Positions 25,130 through 34,100 of a stretch of DNA of 64,000 nucleotides are shown in pieces. The notes beneath the pieces are model-generated. The model was not told the origin of the DNA, ran no database searches, and saw only the letters and a list, made by a program, of their open reading frames with translations. The stretch's first letter is position 1, and every line of letters starts with the position of its first letter. Origin of the DNA: AP-15 sp963700195 (lineage in GTDB: Bacteria; Pseudomonadota; Alphaproteobacteria; ATCC43930; CGMCC-115725); assembly GCA_963700195.1 (NCBI GenBank), contig CAVOWQ010000020.1, forward strand, positions 4,383-68,382, given 5' to 3'. The position numbers and the translations under genes are program-made.

Positions 25130-25465
25130 GCGTCCTTTTTGGCAGCCCGGCCCGGCAAATCGCCATGGGGCCGGTCCCGAGAGGGAGGACGGTATGGTTG
25201 CTTTCCGATCAGGGGGCGGCGTGGTGCCCTGCCCTGACGCCAACCTTCGCGGGACGCGTCTGCGCGGGCGGGGTAACCGGGTCATCGACCCGAGTAGTTT
25301 AGGCTAATCCGCAAAATTCCGGCCGGGCGGCCTCGATGAGGCTGCGCCGGCATTAGCTCCGGTTCCGCGTTTGGCCGAACCGAGGCCGCGCCCTGTGGAA
25401 TATCCGGGTGAGGTCTCGGACGTCGTCCGGCGCCACGGATTGAGATTAGCCGCCTCGCAATAAGG
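25130..25465 (+). promoter_or_regulatory. structured leader RNA, candidate speF-type element
   Basis: The 494-bp gap before the decarboxylase gene is dense in hairpins: TCCC-GAGA-GGGA (25175-25186), CGGGTC-ATC-GACCCG (25278-25292), GCCTC-GAT-GAGGC (25330-25342) inside GGCTAAT/ATTAGCT (25302-25308 with 25352-25358), CGGTTC/GAACCG (25360-25382) and CGGAC-GTC-GTCCG (25417-25429). The speF leader is a known conserved RNA upstream of ornithine decarboxylase genes in alphaproteobacteria, so position and structure fit it. I cannot confirm the consensus by eye, and the 5' end is a guess. The first 150 bp of the gap hold nothing clear. Confidence 0.45.
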
Positions 25466-26608
25466 ATGACCCCGGTCATGACCGAGAGGATCGCCCGGTT
25501 TCTTGCCGAACAGACCCCTGAGACCCCTTGCCTCGTCGTCGATCTCGACCTGATCGTCGAGTCCTATGAGGCGCTGCGGCACTATTTGCCGCTCGCTCGG
25601 ATTTACTATGCGGTCAAGGCCAATCCGGCCGCCGAGATCGTCGGCGTACTCAGCCGGAAGGGCGCCAGTTTCGACGTCGCAAGCCGCGGCGAAATCGAGC
25701 TCTGCCTCGGCAATGGGGTCGCCCCCGACCGGTTGTCATTCGGCAACACGATCAAGAAGGAAAAGGATATCGCTTACGCCTATCAGGCCGGGGTGCGGCT
25801 GTTTGCTTTCGACAGCGCTCACGAGCTCGACAAGCTGGCGCGCGCAGCGCCCGGCGCAAGGGTCTTCTGCCGGATCCTTGTCGCCTGCGACGGCGCCGAA
25901 TGGCCACTGTCGCGCAAATTCGGCTGCTCGCCGGAGATGGCGGTCGAATTGCTGCGCCAGGCCCGCGGCGCCGGTCTCGACCCCTACGGCATTTCGTTCC
26001 ATGTCGGCTCGCAGCAGACCGATCTTGGACAATGGGACGGGGCGGTGGGCACAGCGGCGCGGATGTTCTCGGCGCTCGCCGAGACCGATATCAACCTGCG
26101 CATGGTCAATATCGGCGGCGGCTTTCCCGCGCATTACAGCGGCGAGGTGCCGGGGGTGGAGCGCTATGCACAGGCCGTAATGACAGCGATCACGCGGCAT
26201 TTCGGCAATGACCTGCCCGAGATCATCATCGAGCCGGGCCGCTCGTTGGTCGGCGATGCCGGCGTCATTCAGAGCGAGGTCGTGCTGATTGCCGAAAAAG
26301 GCGGCGGCGACGACCGGCGCTGGGTCTATCTCGACGTCGGCAAGTTCAACGGGCTGGCCGAGACGATGGACGAAAGCATCAAATACCGCATCGCGACGCC
26401 CGGCCGCCGCGGGTCGGCCGGTCCCGTCGTCCTCGCCGGCCCGACCTGCGACAGCGCCGACATCCTCTACGAGAAAACCGAGTACCGGCTGCCGTTCGCC
26501 CTGCGGGTCGGCGACAAGGTCGAGATCCTGTCGGCCGGCGCCTACACCGCGAGCTACGCCTCGGTCGGCTTCAACGGCTTCGCGCCGATCCGAACCTACT
26601 GCATCTGA
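25466..26608 (+). CDS. ornithine/diaminopimelate-type PLP decarboxylase, probable ornithine decarboxylase
   Basis: This 380-residue group IV decarboxylase has the PLP lysine in ARIYYAVKANPAAEIV (about residue 53), the FDVASRGEIELC strand, FHVGSQQTDLGQW, the phosphate-binding NIGGGFPAHY, EIIIEPGRSLVGDAG, and the partner-subunit GPTCDSADILYEK with its catalytic Cys. That last motif is typical of ornithine/lysine decarboxylases of this fold rather than of LysA. The product would be putrescine (or cadaverine). The alternative start ATG 25478 is equally plausible, as AAGG directly abuts the first ATG. Confidence 0.88.
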   Translation: MTPVMTERIARFLAEQTPETPCLVVDLDLIVESYEALRHYLPLARIYYAVKANPAAEIVGVLSRKGASFDVASRGEIELCLGNGVAPDRLSFGNTIKKEKDIAYAYQAGVRLFAFDSAHELDKLARAAPGARVFCRILVACDGAEWPLSRKFGCSPEMAVELLRQARGAGLDPYGISFHVGSQQTDLGQWDGAVGTAARMFSALAETDINLRMVNIGGGFPAHYSGEVPGVERYAQAVMTAITRHFGNDLPEIIIEPGRSLVGDAGVIQSEVVLIAEKGGGDDRRWVYLDVGKFNGLAETMDESIKYRIATPGRRGSAGPVVLAGPTCDSADILYEKTEYRLPFALRVGDKVEILSAGAYTASYASVGFNGFAPIRTYCI

Positions 26609-27337
26609 GCCGGCCGCCCCCACCCTTCCCTCCCCCGCAAGCGGGGGAGGGTTAGGGGAGCGGTAACGGCGAGCTCCTGCACAAGTTTGCGGAGCATCGC
26701 ATCAGCAAAACTGCGGAAATCCCGTGCGGCGACGACGAAGGCACCGGGGCCGCCGATCACATTGCTGCGGTAATAGGCCTCCAGCCAAGGCTCCTCGGTG
26801 AGGATCGCAAGCCCGTTGATCGAGATCCCGGCCGCGACGAGGCGATCGCGCGCCGCGGCCGGAGGCAGCCCGAAATTGGCCATTCCGTCGCCGGAGATGT
26901 CGATGATCCGGCGCGGTGCCGGCTCGGGCGCGTCATCGAGCGCCGCGGCGCCGGCGAGCAGTGCCGGACCGATCGCGGTGAGCCCTTCCGAACTGCGCTG
27001 CGTCGCACGGACGGCGGCGGCAAAGGCGGCGGCGCCGGTTGCGTCCGCGAGCCGGGTCCACCCGACCGTTATCGCGATGCGGTCGGGATCGGACCATTCG
27101 AGCACCAGCGCTTCGAGGCCCCCGGGAAGAGCCGAGATCGCGTTGACTAGGCGCGGATTCTCGAACGCCCGCGCAATGCCGTCGCGCTGCAGCAGATAGG
27201 AATTCGGCCGTCACGCTCGCCGACACGTCGATGGCGAGCACCAGAGCGAGCCCGGCGCCGGCCGCCGGCGCCGATTTGACCAGCACGGCTGCCGCAGTCA
27301 GGAGCCATGCGGAAGCCGATATCGAAATCAATCTCAC
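26596..27337 (-). pseudogene. DUF1194 secreted protein, one-base frameshift
   Basis: A GTG start (27337) opens a signal-like segment and the von Willebrand-A-like strand ALVLAIDVSASVTAE. The frame then shifts near 27200 (GAATTCCTATCTG, one base too many), after which YLLQRDGIARAFENPRLVNA and RIIDISGDGMANFG, with the second metal-site Asp, carry on to the stop at 26596. The length without the extra base is normal. DUF1194 proteins are exported alphaproteobacterial proteins of unknown role. The C-terminal 15 or so residues (LTLPRLRGREGWG) are encoded by the palindromic repeat at 26617-26660. Confidence 0.75.
26617..26660. repeat. family B palindromic repeat
   Basis: CCCTCCCCCGC-AA-GCGGGGGAGGG is a near-perfect hairpin just past the decarboxylase stop. 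It also supplies the last codons of the convergent DUF1194 gene. Similar units lie at 31085 and inside imuB and dnaE2. Confidence 0.7.
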
Positions 27338-27398
27338 GCCTGTCCCGCTTGCGCGCTTGTGAAAAGATCGGGATCGAGGTCCGGACAAACAAAATACG

Positions 27399-27487
27399 CA
27401 TCGCCTTCCCAGCGAAGGCCGGGGACCCATTCGCCCGACGCCGCGAACGTTTCAAGCATGGGCCCCGGCTTTCGCCGGGGAGGCGAT
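27399..27487. repeat. family D inverted palindrome pair
   Basis: Left copy ATCGCCTTCCCAGCGAAGGC continues to GGGGACCCAT (to 27430); the right copy (27457-27487) is its inverted relative, ATGGGCCCCGGCTTTCGCCG and on to GGCGAT. About 26 bp separate them. The layout resembles the family A miniature at 8912-9004, but the sequence is unrelated. Confidence 0.55.
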
Positions 27488-27533
27488 TGACGCTTATTCA
27501 TTGCAAATCCCCAATGGATTTTGCGCCGGTCTC

Positions 27534-27959
27534 TCAGGAAGGGGGCCGGCGGCTTCGGGCGCGCAGCAGCCGGTACCAAATGGCGAGAGCAAGAAGAACG
27601 GCGAGCGCGCCGATCACGAGAAACGGCGAAATCCGGCTCTGCGATGTCTGCGATTCGCCGCCGACGCGGATCATCACCCGCGCCACCTGATCGGCGCCCT
27701 TCGCCTCGGCGCTCCAGAAGCCGTCTTGGTCGGCGTCGAAAACAAATTTTCCTTGAGCGTCGGTGCGCCCGGTGATGGCAGGAGTTCTAGCGTCGCCAGG
27801 GGGGAACACCTGCACTTCGGCATTTGCCAGCGGCTTCCCGTCCTGGGTCGCGAATTGCACCGTCACCTCATGCGTCGCAAACAGATCGAAGGCAACCGAG
27901 GGTGCGGGCACGAGCGCTGTTGTCAGAATAAGAACGGCGACGAAGACCAGCCTGAGCAT
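27534..27959 (-). CDS. exported protein with carboxypeptidase-regulatory-like domain
   Basis: This 141-residue protein has a signal peptide (LRLVFVAVLILTTALVPAPS), a beta-sandwich domain of the transthyretin/CarboxypepD_reg type (EVTVQFATQDGKPLANAEVQ, then GRTDAQGKFVFDADQDGFW) and a C-terminal membrane helix (about 112-130) with a basic tail. Small proteins of this form are sometimes found beside nickel/cobalt transporters, but none is here. I chose ATG 27959; the longer open frame upstream only shadows rnhB. Confidence 0.65.
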   Translation of the reverse strand: MLRLVFVAVLILTTALVPAPSVAFDLFATHEVTVQFATQDGKPLANAEVQVFPPGDARTPAITGRTDAQGKFVFDADQDGFWSAEAKGADQVARVMIRVGGESQTSQSRISPFLVIGALAVLLALAIWYRLLRARSRRPPS

Positions 27960-28059
27960 ACGAGAAAGATAGCGCTCTGCTGGCCTGGCGCCAGCAGCAA
28001 GCCGAGCCGCCTTGCCCGGGCGGGGCCCTTTGTGGCACAAGGCTTCGGGGGAGAGGGCG

Positions 28060-28740
28060 ATGCCGGATTTCAAGATCGAGCGGCGCTGCACGGGGCTGGT
28101 TTGCGGCGTTGACGAGGCCGGGCGCGGGCCGCTTGCCGGGCCGGTGGTCGCCGCGGCGGTGGTTCTCGACCCGCGCCGCTTCCCCAAATCCTTGCGCGAC
28201 GGCCTGGACGATTCGAAGGTGCTGAGCATCGAGGAACGCGAGGCCTGCTACGGCGCATTGCGGCGATGCGCCGCTCGCGGAACCGCGCATATCGGGGTCG
28301 GTGCGGCGAGTGTGGCCGAAATCGACCATATCAACATTCTGCGCGCCGCTCTGTTGGCGATGGCGCGCGCCGTCGCCGTACTAGGTGTCCGCCCCGATCT
28401 CGCGCTGGTCGACGGTAACATCGCCCCGCCGGTAGATTGCACCGTGCAGACGGTCATTGACGGAGATGCCCTCAGCTTCTCGATCGCTGCCGCTTCCGTC
28501 ATCGCCAAGGTCACCCGTGATCGCATCATGCGCGGCCTCGCCCCGCGCTATCCGGTCTATGGATGGAGCACCAATGTCGGATATGCGACACCGGAGCATG
28601 GCGAGGCGATTCGCCAATTCGGTGTAACCTGTCATCATCGACGGTCTTTCGCGCCGGTCCGGTTGGCGATTACCGGCGGTGCGGAACTGCCGCTGTTCGC
28701 CGAGCCGGTGGCGGCTCCACCGGCGGCCCACCCGCTCTAG
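28060..28740 (+). CDS. rnhB: ribonuclease HII
   Basis: This 226-residue enzyme removes ribonucleotides and RNA from DNA duplexes. The DEDD catalytic set is visible in CGVDEAGRGPLAGPVVAAAV (Asp, Glu), LALVDGN (Asp) and the later Asp of KVTRDRIM. The stop is shared, through CTAG at 28737-28740, with the convergent mutY gene. Confidence 0.94.
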   Translation: MPDFKIERRCTGLVCGVDEAGRGPLAGPVVAAAVVLDPRRFPKSLRDGLDDSKVLSIEEREACYGALRRCAARGTAHIGVGAASVAEIDHINILRAALLAMARAVAVLGVRPDLALVDGNIAPPVDCTVQTVIDGDALSFSIAAASVIAKVTRDRIMRGLAPRYPVYGWSTNVGYATPEHGEAIRQFGVTCHHRRSFAPVRLAITGGAELPLFAEPVAAPPAAHPL

Positions 28741-29810
28741 GCGGCCAACGCCGAGACGGCGTGCCGCGCCACCTTTTTCATCAGGGTCGGCAGGGCGTGC
28801 TCGCCGAGGCGTTCGAGCTGGCTCCACATCCCTTCCGCCTCGCCATTCCCCCACACGATCGCGAGCTCGAGGCGAAAATGCGTGAACCCATGGCGAACCA
28901 TGCCCGGAAGCGCCGCCCAGTCCGCGGCTGCCGGGGCAATTTCGATCGCCTGGTCGAGTGTCCAAGGCTCGCTGCGCCACGGCGTCGACGGGATTTCGGT
29001 CATGCCGCCGAGCAGGCCCTTTTCCGGGCGGCGCCGCAGCAGCACCGCTCCGTCGCTGCGAGTGAGCCAGAATGCGACGCCGTAGCGCGCCGGCCGCTCC
29101 GGCTTCTCGGTCCGGGCCGGGATTGCATCGGCTATGCCGGCTCCAGCTGCGGCACAGCAATTCCGCCATGGGCAGAGGACGCAACGCGGCCGCCGCGGGG
29201 TACAGATCGTGGCGCCGAGATCCATCAACGCCTGCGCGAAATCGCCGGCCCGCTCCTCCGGCACCAGGGCGGCGGCGAGCGCGTTGAGGCGCAGTTTTGC
29301 CGCAGGAAGGGGTTCGCGCACGGCATAGAGCCGGGCGACGACGCGCTCGACATTGCTGTCGATGGCCGCGGTTCGCCGATCGAAGGCGATCGCGGCAATC
29401 GCCGCTGCGCTATAGGCCCCGATCCCGGGAAGTGCGCGCAACTTTGCCGGGTCGTCGGGGAACCTGCCGCCATGGCGCGCGACGACGGCGCGCCCGCAGG
29501 CATGCAGGTTGCGGGCGCGCGCGTAATATCCGAGTCCCTGCCAGAGCTGCAGCACCTCGTCGAGCGATGCGGCGGCGAGCGCCGAAACATCGGGCCAGCG
29601 TGCCACGAATCGGTCGAAATATGGCCCGACAGTCGCTACCGTCGTCTGCTGCAACATGATTTCGCTGAGCCAGACGCGGTAGGGGTCGGGTCGGACACCC
29701 GCGGCGGCGCGCCACGGCAGCACGCGGCGGTGGCGGTCGTACCAAAGGAGAAGCGCTGCGGGATCGGGGGTGGCCGATGAAGAAGGGATTGCGGATCGGA
29801 AAGACGGCAT
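28737..29810 (-). CDS. mutY: A/G-specific adenine glycosylase MutY
   Basis: This 357-residue repair enzyme removes adenine opposite 8-oxoguanine. It shows the helix-hairpin-helix LPGIGAYSAAAIAAIAFD, the catalytic Asp in AAIDSNVERVV, the iron-sulfur cysteines spaced C-x6-C-x2-C-x5-C in CTPRRPRCVLCPWRNCC, and a C-terminal NUDIX-like domain (about 230-350). The ATG at 29810 shares CATG (29808-29811) with the divergent DciA-like gene. Confidence 0.94.
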   Translation of the reverse strand: MPSFRSAIPSSSATPDPAALLLWYDRHRRVLPWRAAAGVRPDPYRVWLSEIMLQQTTVATVGPYFDRFVARWPDVSALAAASLDEVLQLWQGLGYYARARNLHACGRAVVARHGGRFPDDPAKLRALPGIGAYSAAAIAAIAFDRRTAAIDSNVERVVARLYAVREPLPAAKLRLNALAAALVPEERAGDFAQALMDLGATICTPRRPRCVLCPWRNCCAAAGAGIADAIPARTEKPERPARYGVAFWLTRSDGAVLLRRRPEKGLLGGMTEIPSTPWRSEPWTLDQAIEIAPAAADWAALPGMVRHGFTHFRLELAIVWGNGEAEGMWSQLERLGEHALPTLMKKVARHAVSALAA

Positions 29811-30366
29811 GGGCAAGACCACTCGACGGCGCGGCACGGCAAAGGTAGCCGGGCCGGCGGCCGGGCGCGAGCACCCCGGGCGCGGGTACCCCGGGCGCGA
29901 GTACCCCGGGCAAGAGTACCGGGGCTTTCGCGCGGTCGGCGTCGCCGTCTCGAAACTGACCGTACCGATCATCGCGCGCCGCGGCGAGGGCATCCTCGTC
30001 CGCCTCAAAGCGGAGTGGGCCGCGATTGTCGGCCCGGATTGGGCCGAGGTGAGTTGGCCGACCGCTCTCGGGCGCGACGGCGTCCTGAAGCTACGCGCCG
30101 CACCCGGCGCCGCGCTCGAGCTGCAGCACCGCGCGCCGCTTATCATCGAGCGAATCAACCTGTTCTTCGGTCGAGTCGTGGTCACCCGCCTGGCGCTCGT
30201 GCAGGGGCCATTGCCGCTCGCGTCGCGGTTCGGGAGGCCCGTCATTCGACCGCTGTCGCAAGGCGAGGCAGAGGTGCTCGATCAGCGGCTCTCCGAGATC
30301 GCCGACCCGGATCTGCGCGCGGCGCTCGCCCAGTTGGGCAGAGCGGTGAGCGGCGGCCAACAGTGA
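29809..30366 (+). CDS. DUF721 / DciA-like protein
   Basis: This 185-residue protein has the DUF721 core WAAIVGPDWAEVSWPTALGR, then LKLRAAPGAALELQHRAPLI, and a helical tail. DciA loads the replicative helicase in bacteria lacking DnaC; the alphaproteobacterial members are long and only partly similar. Residues about 20-38 are a short repeat (GREHPGRGYPGREYPGQEYR) coded by the 15-bp tandem array at 29865-29924. The ATG shares CATG with mutY. Confidence 0.78.
   Translation: MGKTTRRRGTAKVAGPAAGREHPGRGYPGREYPGQEYRGFRAVGVAVSKLTVPIIARRGEGILVRLKAEWAAIVGPDWAEVSWPTALGRDGVLKLRAAPGAALELQHRAPLIIERINLFFGRVVVTRLALVQGPLPLASRFGRPVIRPLSQGEAEVLDQRLSEIADPDLRAALAQLGRAVSGGQQ
29865..29924 (+). repeat. tandem repeat, four 15-bp units in the dciA-like gene
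   Basis: Four near-identical 15-bp units of the form GCGCGAGTACCCCGG run from 29865 to 29924 and code for a five-residue repeat (GREYP). The array keeps frame and lies in the poorly conserved N-terminal region, so copy number can vary without harm. Confidence 0.8.
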
Positions 30367-30417
30367 GCCGCCTATCGCGCTGTTGCGCGGAACCTAGATA
30401 TGGTAGTAAGGAGCCCG

Positions 30418-31062
30418 ATGATGAAGAATATCTGGTTTGCTCTGTTCGGTGTTTTGAGCACCATCCTGGTTTCGCCGGTGCCGGCGCAGGCCGCCGCCCC
30501 GCATCAGCTGCTCGCCGATGCGCAGACCGTGCTGGCACTCGGCAAGGATGATCGAATCCTCGGCAATCCCGACGCGCCGATCACGATCATCGAATACGCC
30601 TCGTTGACTTGCCCGCATTGCGCTCACTTCGCGAACGAGGTTCTTCCCGAGCTCAAGAAGAAGTGGATCGATAACGGGAAAGCCAAATTGGTCCTGCGCG
30701 ACTACCCGCTGGATGAGCCGGCGTTGCGGGCGGCGATGATTGCGCGCTGCGCGCCGCCGGACCGCTATTATGCCTACATCGACACGTTCTTCGGATCGCA
30801 GGAAAAATGGGTGACGGCGCGCGACTATCGCGACGCCCTTGCCCGGCTGGTCAAGCTCGGCGGCATGAGCCGGGAAGAGTTCGACAACTGCCTCAAGAAC
30901 ACCGCTCTCGAAAACAAGATCGTCGAGGGCCGCCTGATCGCGTCGAAAGAGCTCAACGTCAACTCGACCCCGACATTCTTCATCAACGGAACCAAGTTTA
31001 CCGGCGCCCCGACGGTCGAAGAGTTCGACAAGCTGTTGTCGGGGCTCGCGGCGAAATCTTGA
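30418..31062 (+). CDS. DsbA-family thiol-disulfide protein
   Basis: This 214-residue periplasmic protein has a signal peptide (about 1-26, ending AQAAA), a thioredoxin fold with the active site TCPHCAHFANEV, a helical insert, and the cis-Pro segment NSTPTFFINGTKF. It would oxidise or isomerise disulfides outside the cytoplasm. AAGGAG lies 5 bp before the ATG at 30418. Its place between the DciA-like gene and smc is common in alphaproteobacteria. Confidence 0.9.
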   Translation: MMKNIWFALFGVLSTILVSPVPAQAAAPHQLLADAQTVLALGKDDRILGNPDAPITIIEYASLTCPHCAHFANEVLPELKKKWIDNGKAKLVLRDYPLDEPALRAAMIARCAPPDRYYAYIDTFFGSQEKWVTARDYRDALARLVKLGGMSREEFDNCLKNTALENKIVEGRLIASKELNVNSTPTFFINGTKFTGAPTVEEFDKLLSGLAAKS

Positions 31063-31084
31063 TCGCTAATTCGAAGAGTAGTCG

Positions 31085-31137
31085 CAGCCCCCACCCTAAC
31101 CCTCCCCCGCGGGCGGGGGAGGGTATGGGAGGGGGCT
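31085..31137. repeat. family B palindromic repeat
   Basis: CAGCCCCCACCCTAACCCTC with the inverted arm GGGGGAGGGTATGGGAGGGG forms a long hairpin in the 100-bp dsbA-smc gap. The same consensus is inside imuB and dnaE2. Confidence 0.75.
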
Positions 31138-31162
31138 CTGCCTCGGGTCGGCGGGAGATCTG

Positions 31163-34100
31163 ATGCAGGTTTGCCGGCTCCGCTTGGTCGGGTTTAAATC
31201 ATTTGTCGACGCGACGGAGCTGGCGCTCGAGCCGGGCCTCACCGGGATCGTCGGACCGAACGGGTGCGGCAAATCGAACCTGGTCGAGGCGTTGCGCTGG
31301 GTCATGGGCGAAACCTCGGCCCGACGCCTGCGCGGCGGCGAGATGGACGATGTGATCTTCGCCGGGACAACGGCAAAGCCGGCCCGCAACATCGCCGAAG
31401 TCGCGCTGACCCTCGACAACAGCAGCCGCGGTGCGCCGTTTGCCTTCAATGACCGCGCGGAGATCGAGGTCGTCCGACGGATCGAACGCGGCGGCGGCTC
31501 GACCTACCGGGTCAATGGGCGCGAGGTGCGCGCGCGCGACGTCCAGCTGCTGTTCTCCGACGCCGCGAGCGGCGCCCATTCAGGCGCAATGGTGAGCCAG
31601 GGCCGCATCGGCGCGCTGATCGACGCTAAACCGGCCGAACGGCGGCTCCTGCTCGAAGAAGCCGCCGGCACTGCCGGGCTTCACGCCCGCCGCCGCGAGA
31701 CCGAACTGAAGCTCGACGCTGCCGAGGAGAACCTCGAGCGGCTCGACGACGTCGTGGCAACGATCGAGGTCCAGTTCGAAAATTTGAGAAAGCAGGCGCG
31801 CCAGGCACAGCGCTACCGCCGCCTCGCCGAACAGATCCGGCGGACCGAGGCGCTGTTGTTCCGCACCCGCTGGCTGGCAGCCGAGGCAGAAGCCGAGCAC
31901 AATTCCGCCGAGCATCGTGCAACCGAGGGCACCGTGGCGGAGGCGACCGGGCACGCCGTTGCCCAAGTCGGGGCCCGCGATGCCGCCGAGGCCACGCTGC
32001 CGCCCCTCCGGGCGGCTGAAGCGGCAGCCGCCGTCGAATTGCAGCGGCTGACCGCTTCGCGCAGCGCGCTCGAGCATGAGTTGCAGCAGGTGCTCGCCGC
32101 GCGCCGCGAGGCGGAACGGCGCCTCGCACAAGTCACCGCCGATCTCGAACGCGAGGAAACCCACCTGGCCGAGGCGCAGGCGTCGCTGATCCGGCTGTCC
32201 GAAGAGCAGGACGCGGTTAGCCGGGCCGAGGCGGCGGATGGTCCGGGCCGGGAGCTCGCTGAAGCCGGGCGGCGCGACGCGAGCGCTTGCCTGGCCGAGG
32301 CGGAGGCAGTGCTGCAGCGGGAGACCGAAGCCGTCGCGGCCGCCGACGCGCGCCGCGTCACGCTCGATCGGCGTCGAAAGGAGCTCGAAGAACGTCGCGC
32401 CCGGTTCGAGGCGCGCCGCGCCGAAGCGGAGCGGCAGCGCGCCGGACTGGCTGCAGCGATGGTCGCCCCCGAGGCGGTGACCGCTGCCGCTGCCGCCGTG
32501 ACGCAGACCGAAGCTCGGCTCGATCACTGTCGCGCGATCGTCGAAGCGGCCGAGGTTGAGATCGCAAACCGGCTCGCCGGCGAGCAGACGGCGCTCGATA
32601 CCGCGCGCCAAGTCGATACCCGCCTGGCGCGGCTCACCGCGGAGGCGGAGGGACTGCGCAGGCTGCTTGCACCGCCGCCGGATACGGGCGACGCTCCGCC
32701 AGTCCTGGCGGAGCTGCGGGTTGCGCCCGGCTTCGAGGCCGCGATTGGCGCCGCGTTTGGCGATGAACTTCAGGCACCCCTCACCGATGGCGCGGGCGGC
32801 GATGCCGCCCGCTTCTGGGTGGATCTCAGCGAGGACGAGCACCACCGCGCTGCCTTGCCCGAGGGCGCTTGCTCGTTGGCCGAAGCGGTCGAGGCTCCGT
32901 CTGCTCTCGCGCGCAGCCTCGCCCAGGCGGGCTGGGTCGGGAACGAGGAGACCGGGCGTCGTCTCCAGCCGAGCCTGGCGCCGGGTCAGCGGCTCGTCGA
33001 CCGCGAGGGTCGTCTGTGGCGGTGGGACGGGTTCGTCTCGCTCGGCTGCGGCCCCTCCCTCGCCGCCGAGCATCTGCGGCATCGCAACCGCCTCGCCGTG
33101 CTGGAGAGCGAGATCGCCACGCTGAAGACGGCGGCTCAGGCGGCCGAGAGCGGCGCCGCCGCAGCGCGAGCCGAGCGTCAGCGAGCAACCGAGGCCGGCA
33201 GGTTCGCTCGGCAGGCGCTGTCCGACGCCGAGGCGGCACTGGCGCGGGCGCGCGCCGAGGAAGCCGAGATCAACCGGCGGGAATTGACCACGCAAACCCG
33301 GCTCGCCGCCGCAGTCGACATGCTCGAAAAGATCGGTGCCGATCTCGCCGAGACCAGGGCGCAGGCGGAAGAGGTCGAGGGCGATCTGGCGGGCCTCCCC
33401 GAGGCGAAATCGGCCAGGGCTGCGCTCGAGCAGGCGCGGGCTGCTGCCGCCATGGCTCGCCGGCGCGAGGCAGACGCGCGCGCGGCAATCGAGCGGCTAA
33501 CCCATGAAACTGCGCGCCGCCGCGAGCGCCTGTCCTCAATCGGCCTCGAAGAGCGTGCCTGGCGTAAGCGCAGCACGGATGCCGCAGCACAGCAGGTTGC
33601 ACTGATCGAACGGCGCAGCGCGTTGGAGGCGGAGATCGCCGGCTTGGCGGCGCGCCCGGCTAAGATCGCCGCCGAGAGCGAGGCGCTCGGCGGCGCAATC
33701 GCCGGTGCAGCCGAGGCCTGCCGCCGGTCGGCCGATGCGCTGGCCGTCGGCGAGCGGCAATTGCGCGAAGCCACGGACGCCTCGCGCCTGGCTGATCATG
33801 CATTGGGCGACGCCCGCGAGCGCCTGGCGCGGCTCGAAGGGTTGCGGGATGGCGCAAACGAAGCCTTGGCGCACCTTGCCCGCGATATCCGAGAGCGGAT
33901 TGGTGTCGCACCCGAGGCGCTGGCCGAAATCGCGGGAGTCACGGAGGAAAAAGTCCCGGCTGATCCGGTCGAGACAGCGAGCCGGCTGGATCGCTTGATC
34001 CGCGAGCGCGACGGTATGGGCCCGGTCAATCTGATGGCCGAAACCGAGGCCGCCGAACTCGAAACGCGGATCGCAGACCTGCAGCGCGAGCGCGCCGATC

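Noticed and set aside
24978..25307. 109-codon open frame just after the amylase fusion
   Set aside because: No family similarity, and its second half consists of the hairpins of the putative leader RNA. It may at most include a short leader peptide.
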